Origin: Trochalopteron elliotii
Lineage: Eukaryota > Chordata > Aves > Passeriformes > Leiothrichidae
DNA: 64,000 nucleotides
Reading direction: 5' to 3'
NCBI GenBank assembly: GCA_024734555.1
Contig: JANPWX010020199.1
Location: 3,356,762 to 3,420,761, forward strand
This document shows, piece by piece, positions 25,501 through 38,158 of the stretch; within the stretch, counting starts at the first letter, position 1, and the number at the start of each line of letters is the position of its first letter. Made by a program: the position numbers and the translations under genes. The notes under the pieces were generated by a model that was not told where the DNA came from, ran no database searches, and was given only the letters and a program-made list of their open reading frames with translations.

Positions 25501-28500
25501 GACAAGTCAGCATTTTCCAGAGGGAAAAAGAAAAACAAAGACTGTTCAAACAAAGCTGGAACAATTGGAGTAATTTCTAGTAACAATCAAACATGGGATA
25601 AGCTGCAGCTTTAGTAGTGGACATCCATGACAAGGCTAGGCTGAGCATGATGGTCTACCATATCAGGTAGAGTTTGCTCAAGTCTTCTGTTGATGCTTAT
25701 CTGTTTTCTCTTCCTAAATCCTTTCAGGAAATAATCTTTTGCCTCTTGATCGCCTTAGTTTCCATGTATTTTATGTAGATTTCAAAAAATGATGTAAACT
25801 TGTAGTTTAAAGGGAGAGGCTTCTTTATCTTCCTCTGCATTCCTTTCTTAGTGTTATTTTGTGCACTGAAGTGTCAAAGCATGTATTTTTCGTTGCTGTT
25901 CTAATGTACAAAACTAGGGTCCATACACTTAGTGTCCTAGTGCTTTGCTTGATGAAAACAGAACCTCTCATCAAGGCAACAAAAAGATATTTTTTGGGAA
26001 ATAGGTGTCAGGTATTTTGTGCATTATTGGTCTCTGACAAAGAGTGGGTAAAGTAAATCTTGTTCCTTAGAAAGTTGCACAAGGAGCCATTTCCAGCTGC
26101 TCTCTCAGGTGAAGCTCTTGATCAGTAATCCTGGTAGAGGTAATTAAGAATACACTCAAAGGCAATTATAGGGGAAACCTATTTTATGTCTATGTATTTT
26201 TGATAGTATAAGTAACTTTGGATATGTTACTGGAGAAATAAACATCTACACTTGATTTCAAGCTGCTGTTACTGTAAAAGGAAAAATACCCTGATGTAAT
26301 ATAAGTTCCCTGGCATCTCCAGGTGTTCTCACCTCTTGCAAATTTTTTTTTCTGTTGCTGAGAAAGTAGCCCTTTGGGAAGAAAACTGAAGATTTTGGCT
26401 GAATTTGCATCTAAACTCTCATCTGTCACTCTCTGCTGTCTGCTCTGTCAGGGATGATATTGCATTCCTTCTTACCATATTTGGGAGAAAGAAAAAGGAA
26501 ATTTTCCTTGGAAAGTCTGGATGCAAAATGGTATTTTAAGAACACTGGTTTAGAAATTATTCTTGATGTGAAATTTGCCTCCTTTTCCCTCAAGGTCTCA
26601 AAGTCAAAATCTAAGTGTCTACATTAAAAGGATTTGCTTCCTGCCCCCTCCCACTCTCTCCTTCCCTCCCATGACTTAAAAGACAATCAGATTTGCAATT
26701 ATTCATATTATGGTAGCATATTTGATACTTCCCCATAATATGGGGAGACAACCCTGTAAGAGAAGGCAGTAATCCCAACAAAAGTGTGGGCAAGGGGTGT
26801 ATTTCATATTACACTATTGTTATTTCAGATAGGGAGTTGAGGCATAAAGGGCTGAGATAACTTGACTTAAACCACACAGGAAATCTGTGATAGACATGAG
26901 AATCAAATACAGATCTCCCAACCCTCAGTCTGGTTCTCCAGTCATTAAGCTATTGTTCCTCTCTCCCTTGTCTCCTAATTGGATCCATATCCACCTTTTG
27001 TCATGGACTTGTGCTAAGTATTGCTCCTGTAGGTAAAAAACTCTCACACCTTTTTCTTCAGTGCTGATACTAAACTTTAATAACTAGGACATCCTTACAC
27101 TTCTTTTTTCCTGATGTCTGACAATAATGGCTCAGTAATTACTGAACTAATGTTATCAATTCCAACAGATACCATATTTATTACCAGAAAATTCTATGTT
27201 GCTGTTCATCAGTTAGGAATGTGTATAATTGAAACACTAAAATGAAGTCTGTACGAATATGTGATTCATCATGAATTCTGCATGCTCTACACTAACTCTT
27301 CTTCTCTTAATTAAGTTGTCAAATAGAAAACTTATAATTATTGCTACAGCATATTTTGTAGAAGTTCTTTTCTACCCTCGTATAAAGCTTGACTCAGTAG
27401 AAACATCACAAGGATTGCATGTGTGGATTGTGCACCCTTGTATTGTAAAGCAAAGATTTTACTGTCTTACATGACTGTTTTTAACCTGTTTTTGCAGAAT
27501 CTTTTATGGAAACTGAACATGATATTGAGACTCACTCAATTATTTTTTTTCTGTTCCTTCCTATGTGCAAATAAGGATTCACTTTCTACCAGAAACTCAC
27601 ATTACAGACATTCTAGATTATTTAGCCCAGTAAATCAAGACTGTGGTGATACAGAACAGCACTGTTTAACTGCCCTGTCTGGTGCAGTTTGATTTCCAGC
27701 CTGGATCTAGACTGGTGCTCACAGCCCAGTGCACTTATAAACTGAGGACTTCTGCACTCAGGGTATCTCAGGTGTTTGAGGACTTCTTTTAAAACACCTA
27801 GACCTCTTCAAACCAGAGGTTCAGGCAATGCTGGGTTTGGCTGCACTCTTCATTCTTGTGTGAGAGATAAAATGAGCGCTGTGCTTTTCACTTTCATGCC
27901 TTCCCAAGGTGGGATCAGAGACACCAAAGTGAGGATGCATCTGCTCTGCACGTGCAGTAAAAATAACACGGGCCTTTCCCTAATTGGTTCCCACACTGCA
28001 TTTCACTCGTTTGCAGACAGTTTGAGAAGCACCTTGCTGTGCTCATCCCCTTGCTATTCATAAAAGATAGTGCTTTAAAAGCATACTCTGGCTTTTTATG
28101 CAAGAAGCTGCGTTGTTTAGAATATTTCGATTTTCTGCCATAAAGCAACAAACTCCAGTGGGCCATTAGCTAGTCAGGAAATCCACAGAAGGGTTTGGGA
28201 AAACAGATCAACCTCCTAAGCCAAGCCAGGCAGTCCAAGATGAAGGTTTGATGAGCTGTCAGCCATGGGTGCAGTGATCAACTCTGCCTTTGCCTTTGTC
28301 TGCTCCACCACCAATCACATTTTGGTCATTCATTCTCTGGCTTTGGTTATTTTGCTTGTAATTTCTTATATGAAGATTGCTTATATGCAGATGTTTTGGA
28401 GCTTTTTTATACTTGACATCTGATTATAACTGTTTTCAATTTAGTGCCAAAAGACAATACCTAAAACAGTGTCAAAGAGGAAGACACAGGAGTTTGTGGG

Positions 28501-29585
28501 CACTGGCAGCTGCCAAATAGAGCAGCTGTATTACTGTGGGTGCTTGGGAAACCAATCAGAAACACATGGAGTGACAAAAAAATGTATGTAACTAAGGATT
28601 AAAACAGTGAATGCAACCACACTGTGTGAAACTTAGGAAATATTGGGCTAGCACCCAGCATCAGGAAGAGTAAAATGCAGTTGGGATTTCTCAAAGAGAA
28701 ATTAAACATCAGTGCTGGGAAATACGGAAATATTTTTGTTGTAGCTTAAGTACATGGATATATCAATGTCAAGAAAATTGTTTTTAAAAGTTAAGTTCGT
28801 TAAAAGCATGTCTAGTGTTCAAAACTGGGTTCTGTGGGAAACTTATTACCTTAAATGATACCCTAACTTTCTGAGTGGTGCAGGTCAGAAGCCATGAGCC
28901 CAGGCAGAAGTTCTTCCTTTTAACCTTTGCTAAGAAATGGATCAGAAAAGATGAAGGAAGGTGTCATGACAAATGTAAGACAGGTCCTCTTAACATAAAA
29001 AATATAAAACCAAGATTTGAGGGAATCCTATATGTTCATTTTCTGGCAGTATATTTAGAGGTACTCAGAATTACTTTTTAATATATCAGAAATGGCCAGG
29101 TCAGATATTAATCTATCCACTTACATAGTATTGCAGAGGAAATTTATGCTTTCTATTGTTCTTTTTTGTTATGACCAACAAGGAACTTTATGCAGAAATT
29201 TTCATTCTTCAGATATGTGTTGGTGATCCAAGATTTCTGCTCCAAGAATAAAGCTCTGAAGATGTTTATTTTCTCTTGTTTTTTGGGGTATTTTCTCTTG
29301 TTTTTTTTTTTTTTGTTGCCAGAGGCATAGAATAGAAAATGTTTTCTGACAGTGCTGGTATGCTCAAAAATTGAAAGGCAAGTATTACAAGGATTGAATG
29401 CCAACGTATACTTTTAATGCATTTGCTTGGTGAGAGAACTTAAATAGAGGTTACAGAAAACTGATTACTCAAAGGAATAAGCAGAATGATAGGAGCAGGG
29501 TGGTAGCACAGACGTCGTTCTTCCAGCAAGCTGGGTTAATTTATTTTTGTGAAGAACAGTTATATAGAATAAATTTTCAGGGCCT
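16504..29585. other. Long unique stretch, no gene or transposon recognised
   Basis: About 13 kb of AT-rich sequence. A T14 run lies at 19603-19616, a TTG repeat at about 20958-20977 and a pyrimidine-rich patch at 26636-26670. The largest open frames (21428-21870, two overlapping frames of 115 and 119 codons, and 17620-17946, 108 codons) have no recognisable domain. Their overlap in different frames argues against coding. No splice-bounded exon stood out. Old, strongly decayed repeats may be present but cannot be identified by eye. Confidence 0.45.
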
Positions 29586-29589
29586 TGTT

Positions 29590-29756
29590 TTGTGGAATTT
29601 GCCACACTCTGTTGTTGGTTTTGTTGTGTTTGTTGTTGTTTGTTTTTTAGTTTGTATGGTTTTGGGGTTTTTTGTTTGGTTGTTCGATCTATTTGGGCTT
29701 TTTTGTTTGGGTGGTTATTTTGTTTATTTATTTTGTTTTGTTTTGTGTGTGTGTGT
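29590..29756 (+). repeat. T/G-rich low-complexity tract
   Basis: The + strand is almost only T and G, with GTTTG, TTGTT and TTTTG repeats ending in a short (GT)n. The long open frames here (up to 134 codons) are compositional: Phe/Cys/Val-rich on one strand, Gln/Asn/Lys-rich on the other. It is an imperfect microsatellite. Confidence 0.85.
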
Positions 29757-31959
29757 TCTGTCGGAAGTTTAATTTTTCCTCTCAGGACAACTAGTCCAGC
29801 CTTCTCCACAAGTCCTTGCCCTTCTTTGTACGTGGCCAAGTTTGGTATATGTCCTTTACCAGCACCCAAACTTCATTATTTCATGGTGACTGAAAAGGGT
29901 TGGATACTCTTGGCGAAAGAGTTGAAACTCCTTATTTATTAAGCCAACTGTGTAAGCTCTGTCTTTGTCCTCCACCCTGTACATCCACGAGAAATGGTAT
30001 AAGTATGTAGGACACTTACTGCTACTAGCAGAAAATGAGCAGGGAGAACAGGCTGCATTTAATCTTTGTCAACTGCAGAATAATAATTATTAAGGAATGA
30101 AACTTACAAGATTTTCACAGGCTTGAAAATGGTCTCCACCTCTACTGCCAGCAGAAAGCTTGCTGCATTCAAGACTGACAGGCAAGGGTGAGAGCTTTGC
30201 TGAGCAGAATACTCACAGATTTCAGTAATTTGCCCATTCTGGGGAACAGAAATGATAGATGAAGGGAAGAGACAGCACTATGGCCCATCTGTGCAAACCA
30301 AAAATGCTGCTAGTAGGTCAGAACGAGTTGTACAACTGCCCCTGATAATTAAATCTATGGCCTCCATAAAGCTTCTTAATGAGATCGCTTTACTGTCTTG
30401 GCCTTACATTGCTAGTAACAATTAATTTGCATTTTAGAATGTTTCTATTTATCTACTGTTTGCAATTTTAATATTTGTCTTTACAGAGTGAGGTGCAAAA
30501 GTCTGATTTGTTTGCTCAGGATTTACTTGTCTCATTTTGACTACCCAGATGGAATAGCAATACTTTGAATGAGAATTTCAGTGATATTTCAAACTGGACG
30601 AAAAATGTTTTTCTTGATATAAATTAAAATGGTATTTGAATATGCAGCTACAGAACTTTGAAAAATGTGCTTTTTTTTTGATAGCCATCTTTGAATAGTT
30701 TATCCTTAGCTTTTTCTATTGTGATGGAAAAATAGCTCTCGCATTTCAAATCTGTTCTGCACAGAACATGCTGGAGATGTGCTCCTGGTAGAGTGACCGA
30801 ATTCCAGCCAGATCCAAAGCAAGAACTCTTTGTCTGAGTCACTGAAATCACTTCTAAATGGCACAGTACAAGAGCTAATACTCATAATTTTACATTCTTT
30901 GAAACAACAACAACAAAATTTAGAATACCAGATGCGGATGTTTGCTCAGACATTTGTAGAAGTGAGAATGTGTCTGGCTGTTTGGAGCATTATTTCTGCA
31001 TCGTGATGTCTTTTGTGCCATGGAACCTGCTGTGAAACCTGCTCTCTGTGTAACAGCTCATATGGAAAGATCAAGGGTGCACTGCTTTGCTGGCATGGCT
31101 GCAGGATAAACAGTTCTTAACCAGACTATCACACACTGCTAGAGTTTCTGAGCAAAAAGTTATGAAGTTAAAGACACTGGGTTTTGCCCTCATTTAAAAA
31201 TAAAATACTGCTTGGAAAAGCTGAGACTGAGGAGGGAAAAGAAGGGGTTTGAAATCCACATCTGAATCTGGAATCTGTTTCTCCTATTAATGCCTTTCTC
31301 TCTACCCAAGTGAAAAACCTGCAGTAGCCAAACATCACCCTATTTTGCAAGAACAAGCCACAATCAGGATAATATTAGGGCTTTGTGTAGTCCCTTTCTG
31401 GTCATAATTTTGTACTGAATTTACTTTCAGCTATAGATAAACAGGGGAGCCTCCATTTCACTTGCTAAGCGTTGAAGTCTTGCTAGAGGGATTATTGTTT
31501 ATCGGGTGCAGACTTCTTTTTCACACAAGCTGTAACAGATTGAGCAGTAAACACAGAAATGTATCCTGCCTTTAAGGATCATTTTTACACGTGGAAAGAC
31601 AAGTTCTTAGTATTATTAGCTTTATAATAGAGTGATAAAGAAAATAATAGAAAATATTAAATCTGCCGTATATTTACTTGTGTTGATTAACTGCCACAGA
31701 TTTGGGTAATGGCACCTGAATAATTCCTGTTTAGCTTTAACAGCATTTCACTGGTTACATGCCAGCAGATTCTCTTTGATACAGATATTTCTTATGAATT
31801 CTAAGGTGGATGGTGTAGAAGTTTCAAACCTGAAATAGATTCAGCAGAGTATCCTGGTTTAGAAATGCCCAAAGCTTCTTTGAACCCATTGTTTTAGAGA
31901 GAGTTCCCCCATGTTTTGCATGAAGTTCCACCATTATTCCTCTTCCACTGAAGAAAGAT
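29757..31959. other. Unique DNA, no gene seen
   Basis: Short overlapping open frames only. The part at 30325-30535 looks like a regulatory or conserved non-coding candidate and is listed separately. An AAC repeat of four units lies near 30905-30918. Confidence 0.5.
30325..30535. promoter_or_regulatory. Candidate conserved non-coding element (inference)
   Basis: This segment has no repeats or low complexity and is dense in homeodomain-type cores (AATTAA, TTAATG, CAATTAATTT). It carries a perfect POU octamer ATTTGCAT at 30425-30432 directly beside TTAAT. Vertebrate developmental enhancers often have this composition. Conservation cannot be tested from one sequence, so the call is weak. Confidence 0.18.
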
Positions 31960-31965
31960 GGTAAT

Positions 31966-32464
31966 TGTTGCAGTGCATAATTGAAGTTTTCAAAGTTGTA
32001 TATGTATTTTATTTATTTTGTGTTGGTATGTTCCTTCCAAAGTCCCTACACCCATTCTCAAACCCACATGGTACCTCCCAGAGGGGAGCCCCATGTCAAT
32101 CACCCTGGTGAACTTGAGGGGAGATCATCTCCCATTTGACCAGGTGCTCAAACACCCACCTTCCAATTGTTGTGTTAAGTGCCCCTGTCCTGGAGCACCC
32201 ATCCCTTCCATCCATTGGCCCGAATGCTCCAGCTGCCCCAGGCTGTGTCCTGGGGTACAAAAAGGAGAAGGACAGGCCAGGCCGTGCTTTTTGGACGTGG
32301 AGCTGCACTGAATAAACACCTTCTAAACCCATGGCAGAGCCCACTCTTCATTTCCAAGCCTTAACTACGCTCAGCCAGCTAAACTGAAGAACCCGTGAAC
32401 TGTTTAGGTTGGTCTGGGGTTTACTGCTTAGCCGGTAAGCAGCCCCCAGGGAGAAACCACCACA
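31966..32464 (+). mobile_element. Class II (ERVK-like) solo LTR with perfect 6-bp target duplication
   Basis: The element starts TGTTGCAGTGCATAATTG and ends AAACCACCACA, with TG and CA termini, and is bounded by the same hexamer GGTAAT at 31960-31965 and 32465-32470. A 6-bp duplication is typical of beta- and alpharetrovirus-like (class II) elements. Inside are a TATA-like TACAAAAAG at 32256-32264 and AATAAA at 32311-32316, which put U3, R and U5 in + orientation with a short R. Length 499 bp. The right flank continues as host DNA, so the internal provirus was lost by recombination between two LTRs. Open frames inside are not genes. Family assignment rests on structure, not on a database match. 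Confidence 0.88.
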
Positions 32465-35400
32465 GGTAATAAGATAAATGCCTTGGTCATCTCCCAGAAT
32501 ATACCCAAACTTGCATTTTCCTGCTAGCCATGGTCTTGTGAAGTAGGCTTGTAGTAGTAACTTGACTATGAATTATGAGGAAAATGCATCTTCTGATGTT
32601 AAGGTTGGGTGATAAATGTCCAAACCAGCATGGGACACTTCAGAGGAAGTGCCATAAATTTACCGCTGAATCAGCTCTAAGGAAGAGAGCTGGGGCTAAA
32701 GAATCACAGCTGTCATTTGGCTGTGGGAAACAGTTCAGGGATCATTAGTATTGGTCATTCCCATGAACTTGAGGTTCACAGTGGGGAATGCTGGGAGGTG
32801 ACACTGCAATCTGTGCAGATCTTGAGTCTCAAAAATGAAAGATTGCCTGTTTTTAAACAGGTTACCTTTCATATTCAAAACCAAGCACATTTCCAAGTTT
32901 TTAGTTTTTCTCCATGTCCTTTAGAAATAGCAAAATTTTAAAAAGTTAATTGGTAAAATTAAGTGTCAGGGAGAAGGATAATTGTTGGAGTTTTCACCTT
33001 AAAATCGGTTTAGCACAGTTGTGTTTTGTATAACATTGCCTGCTAGTTGGAAAATGTTGCAGCACAGCCAGGCTTTTAGTATTTTATATTACATATCAAG
33101 ATAAAAGTAATTCCACCAAAAAGCTCTGACTTAAGAGAAATCTGTTTCCACGGTATACCTCCTCCCCCTTATCTCTTGGATGATGTTTCAGAGAGAAACT
33201 TGGAGACACACAAACATCATCTTGCTGGAAATTCGCAGCTTCTACCCTTAAGTATCATTGGCATTTTGACTTTAAATTTAAAATGCACAGTTTACTCTTC
33301 AGTTGTCATTGATTTCAATTATATTATTTCCAGGCTTTACTGTAACTCTGTCTCAAAACAGACTGGGCAGTGCTGTGAGTAACTAGGACAGATCTGTCAA
33401 GTACCAGGGTTGACAGGCTGCTGTGATGCTTTAATGGGACAGAGTTAATTATGCTGTCCTAGGGAGCTGCATGTGTCTAACTGGGGCAGAGAGATAAAAC
33501 CTTTGGGTGCTTCATTTCTGCTGTCACCCCAGCAGAAGGACAGCCCGTGGGAAAGCAGCCTCCTAGGGGAAGGAAAGTAAACTGTCTCAGTCTTGTCAGC
33601 ACAGGTGATGGACTGCTATTATTACTATTTTATAATAAAAAGAGAAAGAGGCAAAGGAGGTGAGAAGGGCTACATGAAGGACAAAGCTGGTAATCACTAG
33701 CACCAGAAAGATATTTTGGTCTCACTGTCTGCAATTCAAATGTGTCAGGTTTTTTTCTTTAATTTTTTCCTCTTAATGTAGAATAGTTTTTCACTTGTAC
33801 AACAAAATTATTGAAACCACGTCCAGAACAACACATGCTTCCTTCTAAAAAACTGAGGCAAATCACAGGAGAAGGTTCTTGTGATTCTCCCATATGTGAT
33901 TTTCCTAGTAATCCTACTGCAGTTTTAGCATCATGAGTTGGATGTGCATTGTAGCAGTGGAGAGAAGCTCAGAGGCACTGATAGCCAGGATGTTTCCACA
34001 CGTATATTTTATTAAGTACATCTGAGACTCAGGATCTGAATGACCTGCTTCCACTTTCAAAAGTAGTCCAGGCATGCTACGTTTGAGAGTCTCTTTGAAA
34101 GTAAACAGCACGTGGGTTTCTGGGTGCTGCAGTCACTTCTCATTCTACATTCTGGCTTTCCTGAATGAAACTAGAAGGCCTTCAGCAAAAGAGCTGACTC
34201 AAAAGCACAGAAGAGTCAGTGGAACTGCTGGTGTAACTTCCTTATTTTAATGAAGGCTTCTGCATAAAAAGGCATTTCATGCTACTTGTGAAGTTTAATC
34301 TGAATACCATAAGAAGTCCTTACCCATAGAAAAAATAGACTGGATAAAAGACTGGATAGACTCCTGGTTTGGAATTGCTTCAGATGACAAAAACACCTTA
34401 AATTAAACTGAGACAAATTGAGTCAATTTTTTCTGTTTTATTCTTCATGGTGCTGATGAAAAGGAGGGTATTTGCCCTTTGGCAACCCCTTTTTTTTTTG
34501 CACCTGTTTTAGTATTGGGTCAAGAAGCTGAAATATTTAAACTCGGTTGAGATGGTAATACTTTCCAAAAGGGTTTTGATGTTTTGGAGGGTTTTGTTGT
34601 TTTGTTTTGGTGGGCTTCGTATTTAGACTTGAAGGCAGAAGTATCTTTAGGGGTCAAGAAACCTGGGTAACTGCTTCAGGCAATAGTTCAGGACAAACCT
34701 GGTGTGTCCTACCTTGCTAGTGGTACGTACAAGTATTTTTTAAGGGATTGCAAAGGGTACAGTCCTTTGATCCCTGCCAGGCTGCGGGAATCTCTGCTGT
34801 CTTTGCCTAAATAATCAGGTCTAAGAAAATTAAATATTGCTTTTGTGTTGTAGGCAGCTGAAGGGGGGAGGACTTCAATGGCAAAATGAATCTGCAATTA
34901 CAAAACTGGCACTACACAATGAAAAATACCACACTTAAATGTTTGTTTCTACCTAAGCTAATATTACTAAAATTTATTTACAAATACTTTTTGGTGCTTA
35001 ATTATTTTGAACTGTATTATTTATTAGACATTTGTGATTTGTTTTAACACAAGCAGTCTGAGTGTGAACTCATCAAACAGATGTAGAACTTCTGTGCATC
35101 AGAAAAGAGACTAGGTAGTCAAAAAATACTCCAGTGTCTGTTTCAAATCCCACAATATCAGCACACAAGCTGTTAGGCACCTAACAGAACAAGCAAGCAA
35201 ACAAATTACAGAAGAAAGAAAAAGGTGAAAAATTCAAGTCAACAGGTAAGAAGAAACATTAAAAAAAAAAAAAAAAGAGACAGGGACTTACATAGAAGGA
35301 AGCTTTAGGTTGCTCTTGTCTTTAATCCTGGTTCTTTCAGGCAAGGTCATCCTGCCAGTTCTGGAAAAAAACTATCCCAATGGAATAATTTTTTTCCTGT

Positions 35401-36929
35401 ACTTTTCTACTTTTTTGTGTGTCATCCTTGCCTTTGAAGAAAAACCTGTAGATGACTACATGTCATGCCTTAAACTGGCTGCTAAAAGATGGCATGCTGT
35501 TTTCCTTGTGCATGAGAAGCATCCTCTTCTCCAAAGGAATGGCTCCTTTGATAATCCCCTTTGGTACAATGATGGTCTGCAATTCTTGGGTGTCTGATTC
35601 TCTGCTAAAACACCTGTTTCAAAATTCTGTAGATTTTCTAGACTAATTTTTCTTTTAAATATATTTAAAATGCTAATTTATGGTTCAAATGCAGCTGGAA
35701 AGTTTAGGGTTTGCTCCTCTTAACTCCTTTATCATTCAAATTGAACATAATTTTAATTCTGTGCAAACTTGTGTCTGTGCTTTGCAACCCAAAGTTGTTG
35801 CACTTTTCCTGAATGAAACCTAGTCATATCCAACATGTGATAATTATCGCTAGGTCTTTTGCTGTTTTTTATCTCTGTTGCAGCTATAACCCTACTTAGA
35901 TAAGAGAAAAATAGTCATATTATTTCCAAGGATCTCTCTCTGGCCCCTTTCTAACTTCTGGGTTTGTTTTTTTTTGCTTGCTGTTTGAAGGTATGCATGT
36001 AATGACTAGGGATTTGTCTAATCAGGGAGTAATTTAGTCCTTGCTGAATGAAGGGCAATGGACAATCCTCCATATGGTTGCAAGGAAGCTGTAAGAGAAA
36101 CCAGACTTCCTCTTCCATGAGCTGTTTACCATGCACTTCCTTATTATTCCTGTTCCGTGTAGGGCAGGAACAGACATGTGAGTCTGTCTCAGCAAATGAT
36201 GAGGGATTTTTTTTCTGATCCAAGGTGTTGTCTGCTGTGCATTGTGTGACACCGTCACAGTGGTTGTGTGGTGAGGACCAGGGATGTATTTGCTCCTTGA
36301 TCTTACCCAGCACTGCCTGACAGCCAGTGAACTCCTGGGACTTCAGAAGTCAGCCAAGGTGCTCCAAGTTTTAACAAAAGTTGTTTGTGAAAGGACCTGG
36401 GTGGCTTGGATAGGTTCAGTTTGTTTCCTTTCTTCAAAGTCATCAGTGGAGCCCTTTCGTGGGTGAGGACACAGTCCTCTTCATAGCTTCTGTAAAGGGA
36501 TTGTCCACCTGTGTAAATATTACTGACAAAAACCAAAATATCTCAAAATTCTTTTTTTGGGGATTCATTGGGGTGTGATAATGAGAGGAGGTGCTCAGCT
36601 TGAATATTGCTGTTGAGTGACATCCCCAAGTTCCCTATTCTGCAGCTTTCTGTTACCACCATCCCCAGAGTCATCTCAACCCAGGGACCTGCTGGACTCA
36701 TCAGGCTGGAAAAACACAGAATGATCACTTTCTCCAACTTTTGTGAGCTGAATTTGCTCAGATAAAGGCTCAGGTCAGAAAAAAGAGTGGTGATAGTGGG
36801 GCAGAGCAGAGAGGGCCTGGGAAGATCCTTCCTTTTCAGAATAGACTCAGCTGTGCTGCTTGGAAGATGGTATAATCAACCTGAATTTTATGGAATCTGT
36901 AGAATTACTGTTTGTATTTTTTTGCTATA

Positions 36930-36962
36930 CCCCTCTTTCCCCCATCCCCTACCCCCACCCCC
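36930..36962 (-). promoter_or_regulatory. Strong G-quadruplex motif on the minus strand
   Basis: Five C tracts of 4, 5, 4, 5 and 5 bases lie within 33 bp on the + strand, with spacers of 5, 2, 2 and 1 bases. On the minus strand this is a run of five G tracts with short loops, which exceeds the usual four-tract G-quadruplex pattern. The + strand could form an i-motif. Folding is predicted from the pattern only. Confidence 0.6.
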
Positions 36963-38135
36963 TCCAAAAAATAATGATACTCTACATAAGAAATAATATC
37001 AGAAGGAAAAGATGGGGGGTTTGCTATGGATAAACTGTCTTTGATGGGGAGAAAGCTATGATTAACTTTAATCTTCATCTGTATTTTGACTCCTTGGGGA
37101 AAAACTGTGTCTTAAGCCTACTTACTAACAATAAACAAGATCCTGATCAGACCTCAATGTACTGTCCATGGCTGTGTGACCATGAACATTGCAACACAGC
37201 AGAAAAGAGCTGCTGTTCAGCATTGGCTACATTATTTAATCAAAATTCTGAATGCTGTGTGACCTTAGGCAATGGCAAGTAACTAGCTTCTCCAGTCGTT
37301 CTCCAGTTACTCACTCTGCAAGACAGCAATCTGAGATATTTGCCATCGACTCCTTTATTGTATCTCTCTTATCCTTTCACCCTTAAAATCTCTCTGCCTA
37401 ACCTGCAGCTGGAAAGATGAAGAGATTTTTCCAAGGCTGTAGCTGTACTAGAGATACAGGTAGCCTTTTTCATACACTGGTGCAAGCTGATGTTATAAGC
37501 TCTAATGTCCAGATTTGGAGGAAAACAGTATTTGAGACATTCCAAAGGAGTAAGATGTTTTGTTTTGGAAACCGCTCTTGGAAAATCAAAACACACTTGA
37601 TATTTTGGGAAATTTTTCATTAAAACTGAATTTGTGACCATAAATCAAGCTTTGCACAAGGATTCACCTATGTATATGTTTGCTGAATCTGCATGGTAAA
37701 CAAGACACGAGATTTCTGCAGAAAGATATGTGGTTGGGGTACAGCAGAGTGAGCACAAGAATATCAATTATGGGCAGCGTACACTCCTTTTATTTTCACT
37801 CCTAAGTCGTGTGTTCAGGATGAGCATTGCACAGAGCTGTATTTATTAACACAATTATTTCATTTGGCAATCCCTGTAGCAAAACCACAATGCCACTGCA
37901 GAAGAGATGGGCCTGACCATGCTCACTTCAGGTGCCTTTCCAGCCATTATAAGCCTTGCTTCCCCTGAATGAAAAGGCAAAAACTGTTGTTGTTTGCATA
38001 ACCTAAAAACAGATTGTGCCTTAGGAAAATAGCCAGAGGAAAAAACTACATCACAAATACTGAGAGAAGTCTAAAAGATGTTTTGTAGCCCTCAGTTATG
38101 TACCCCTCGCAGACAAGATATGTTTAAAAGCTATG

Positions 38136-38158
38136 TGTAAACACGTAGCGTGTTTACA
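38136..38158. promoter_or_regulatory. Inverted pair of forkhead-type sites
   Basis: A perfect 10-bp inverted repeat (TGTAAACACG and CGTGTTTACA) is separated by TAG. Each arm contains a GTAAACA or TGTTTAC core, the forkhead (FOX) consensus, on opposite strands. The single-strand form could be a stable hairpin. Factor binding is an inference from the motif. Confidence 0.4.

Noticed and set aside
26718..26748. CCCCATAATATGGGG as a possible SRF CArG box
   Set aside because: Seven A/T bases separate CC and GG instead of the required six.
29465..29942. Frames of 116 and 134 codons in the T/G-rich tract
   Set aside because: Near-pure T/G sequence yields Phe/Val/Cys or Gln/Asn/Lys strings; no real protein.
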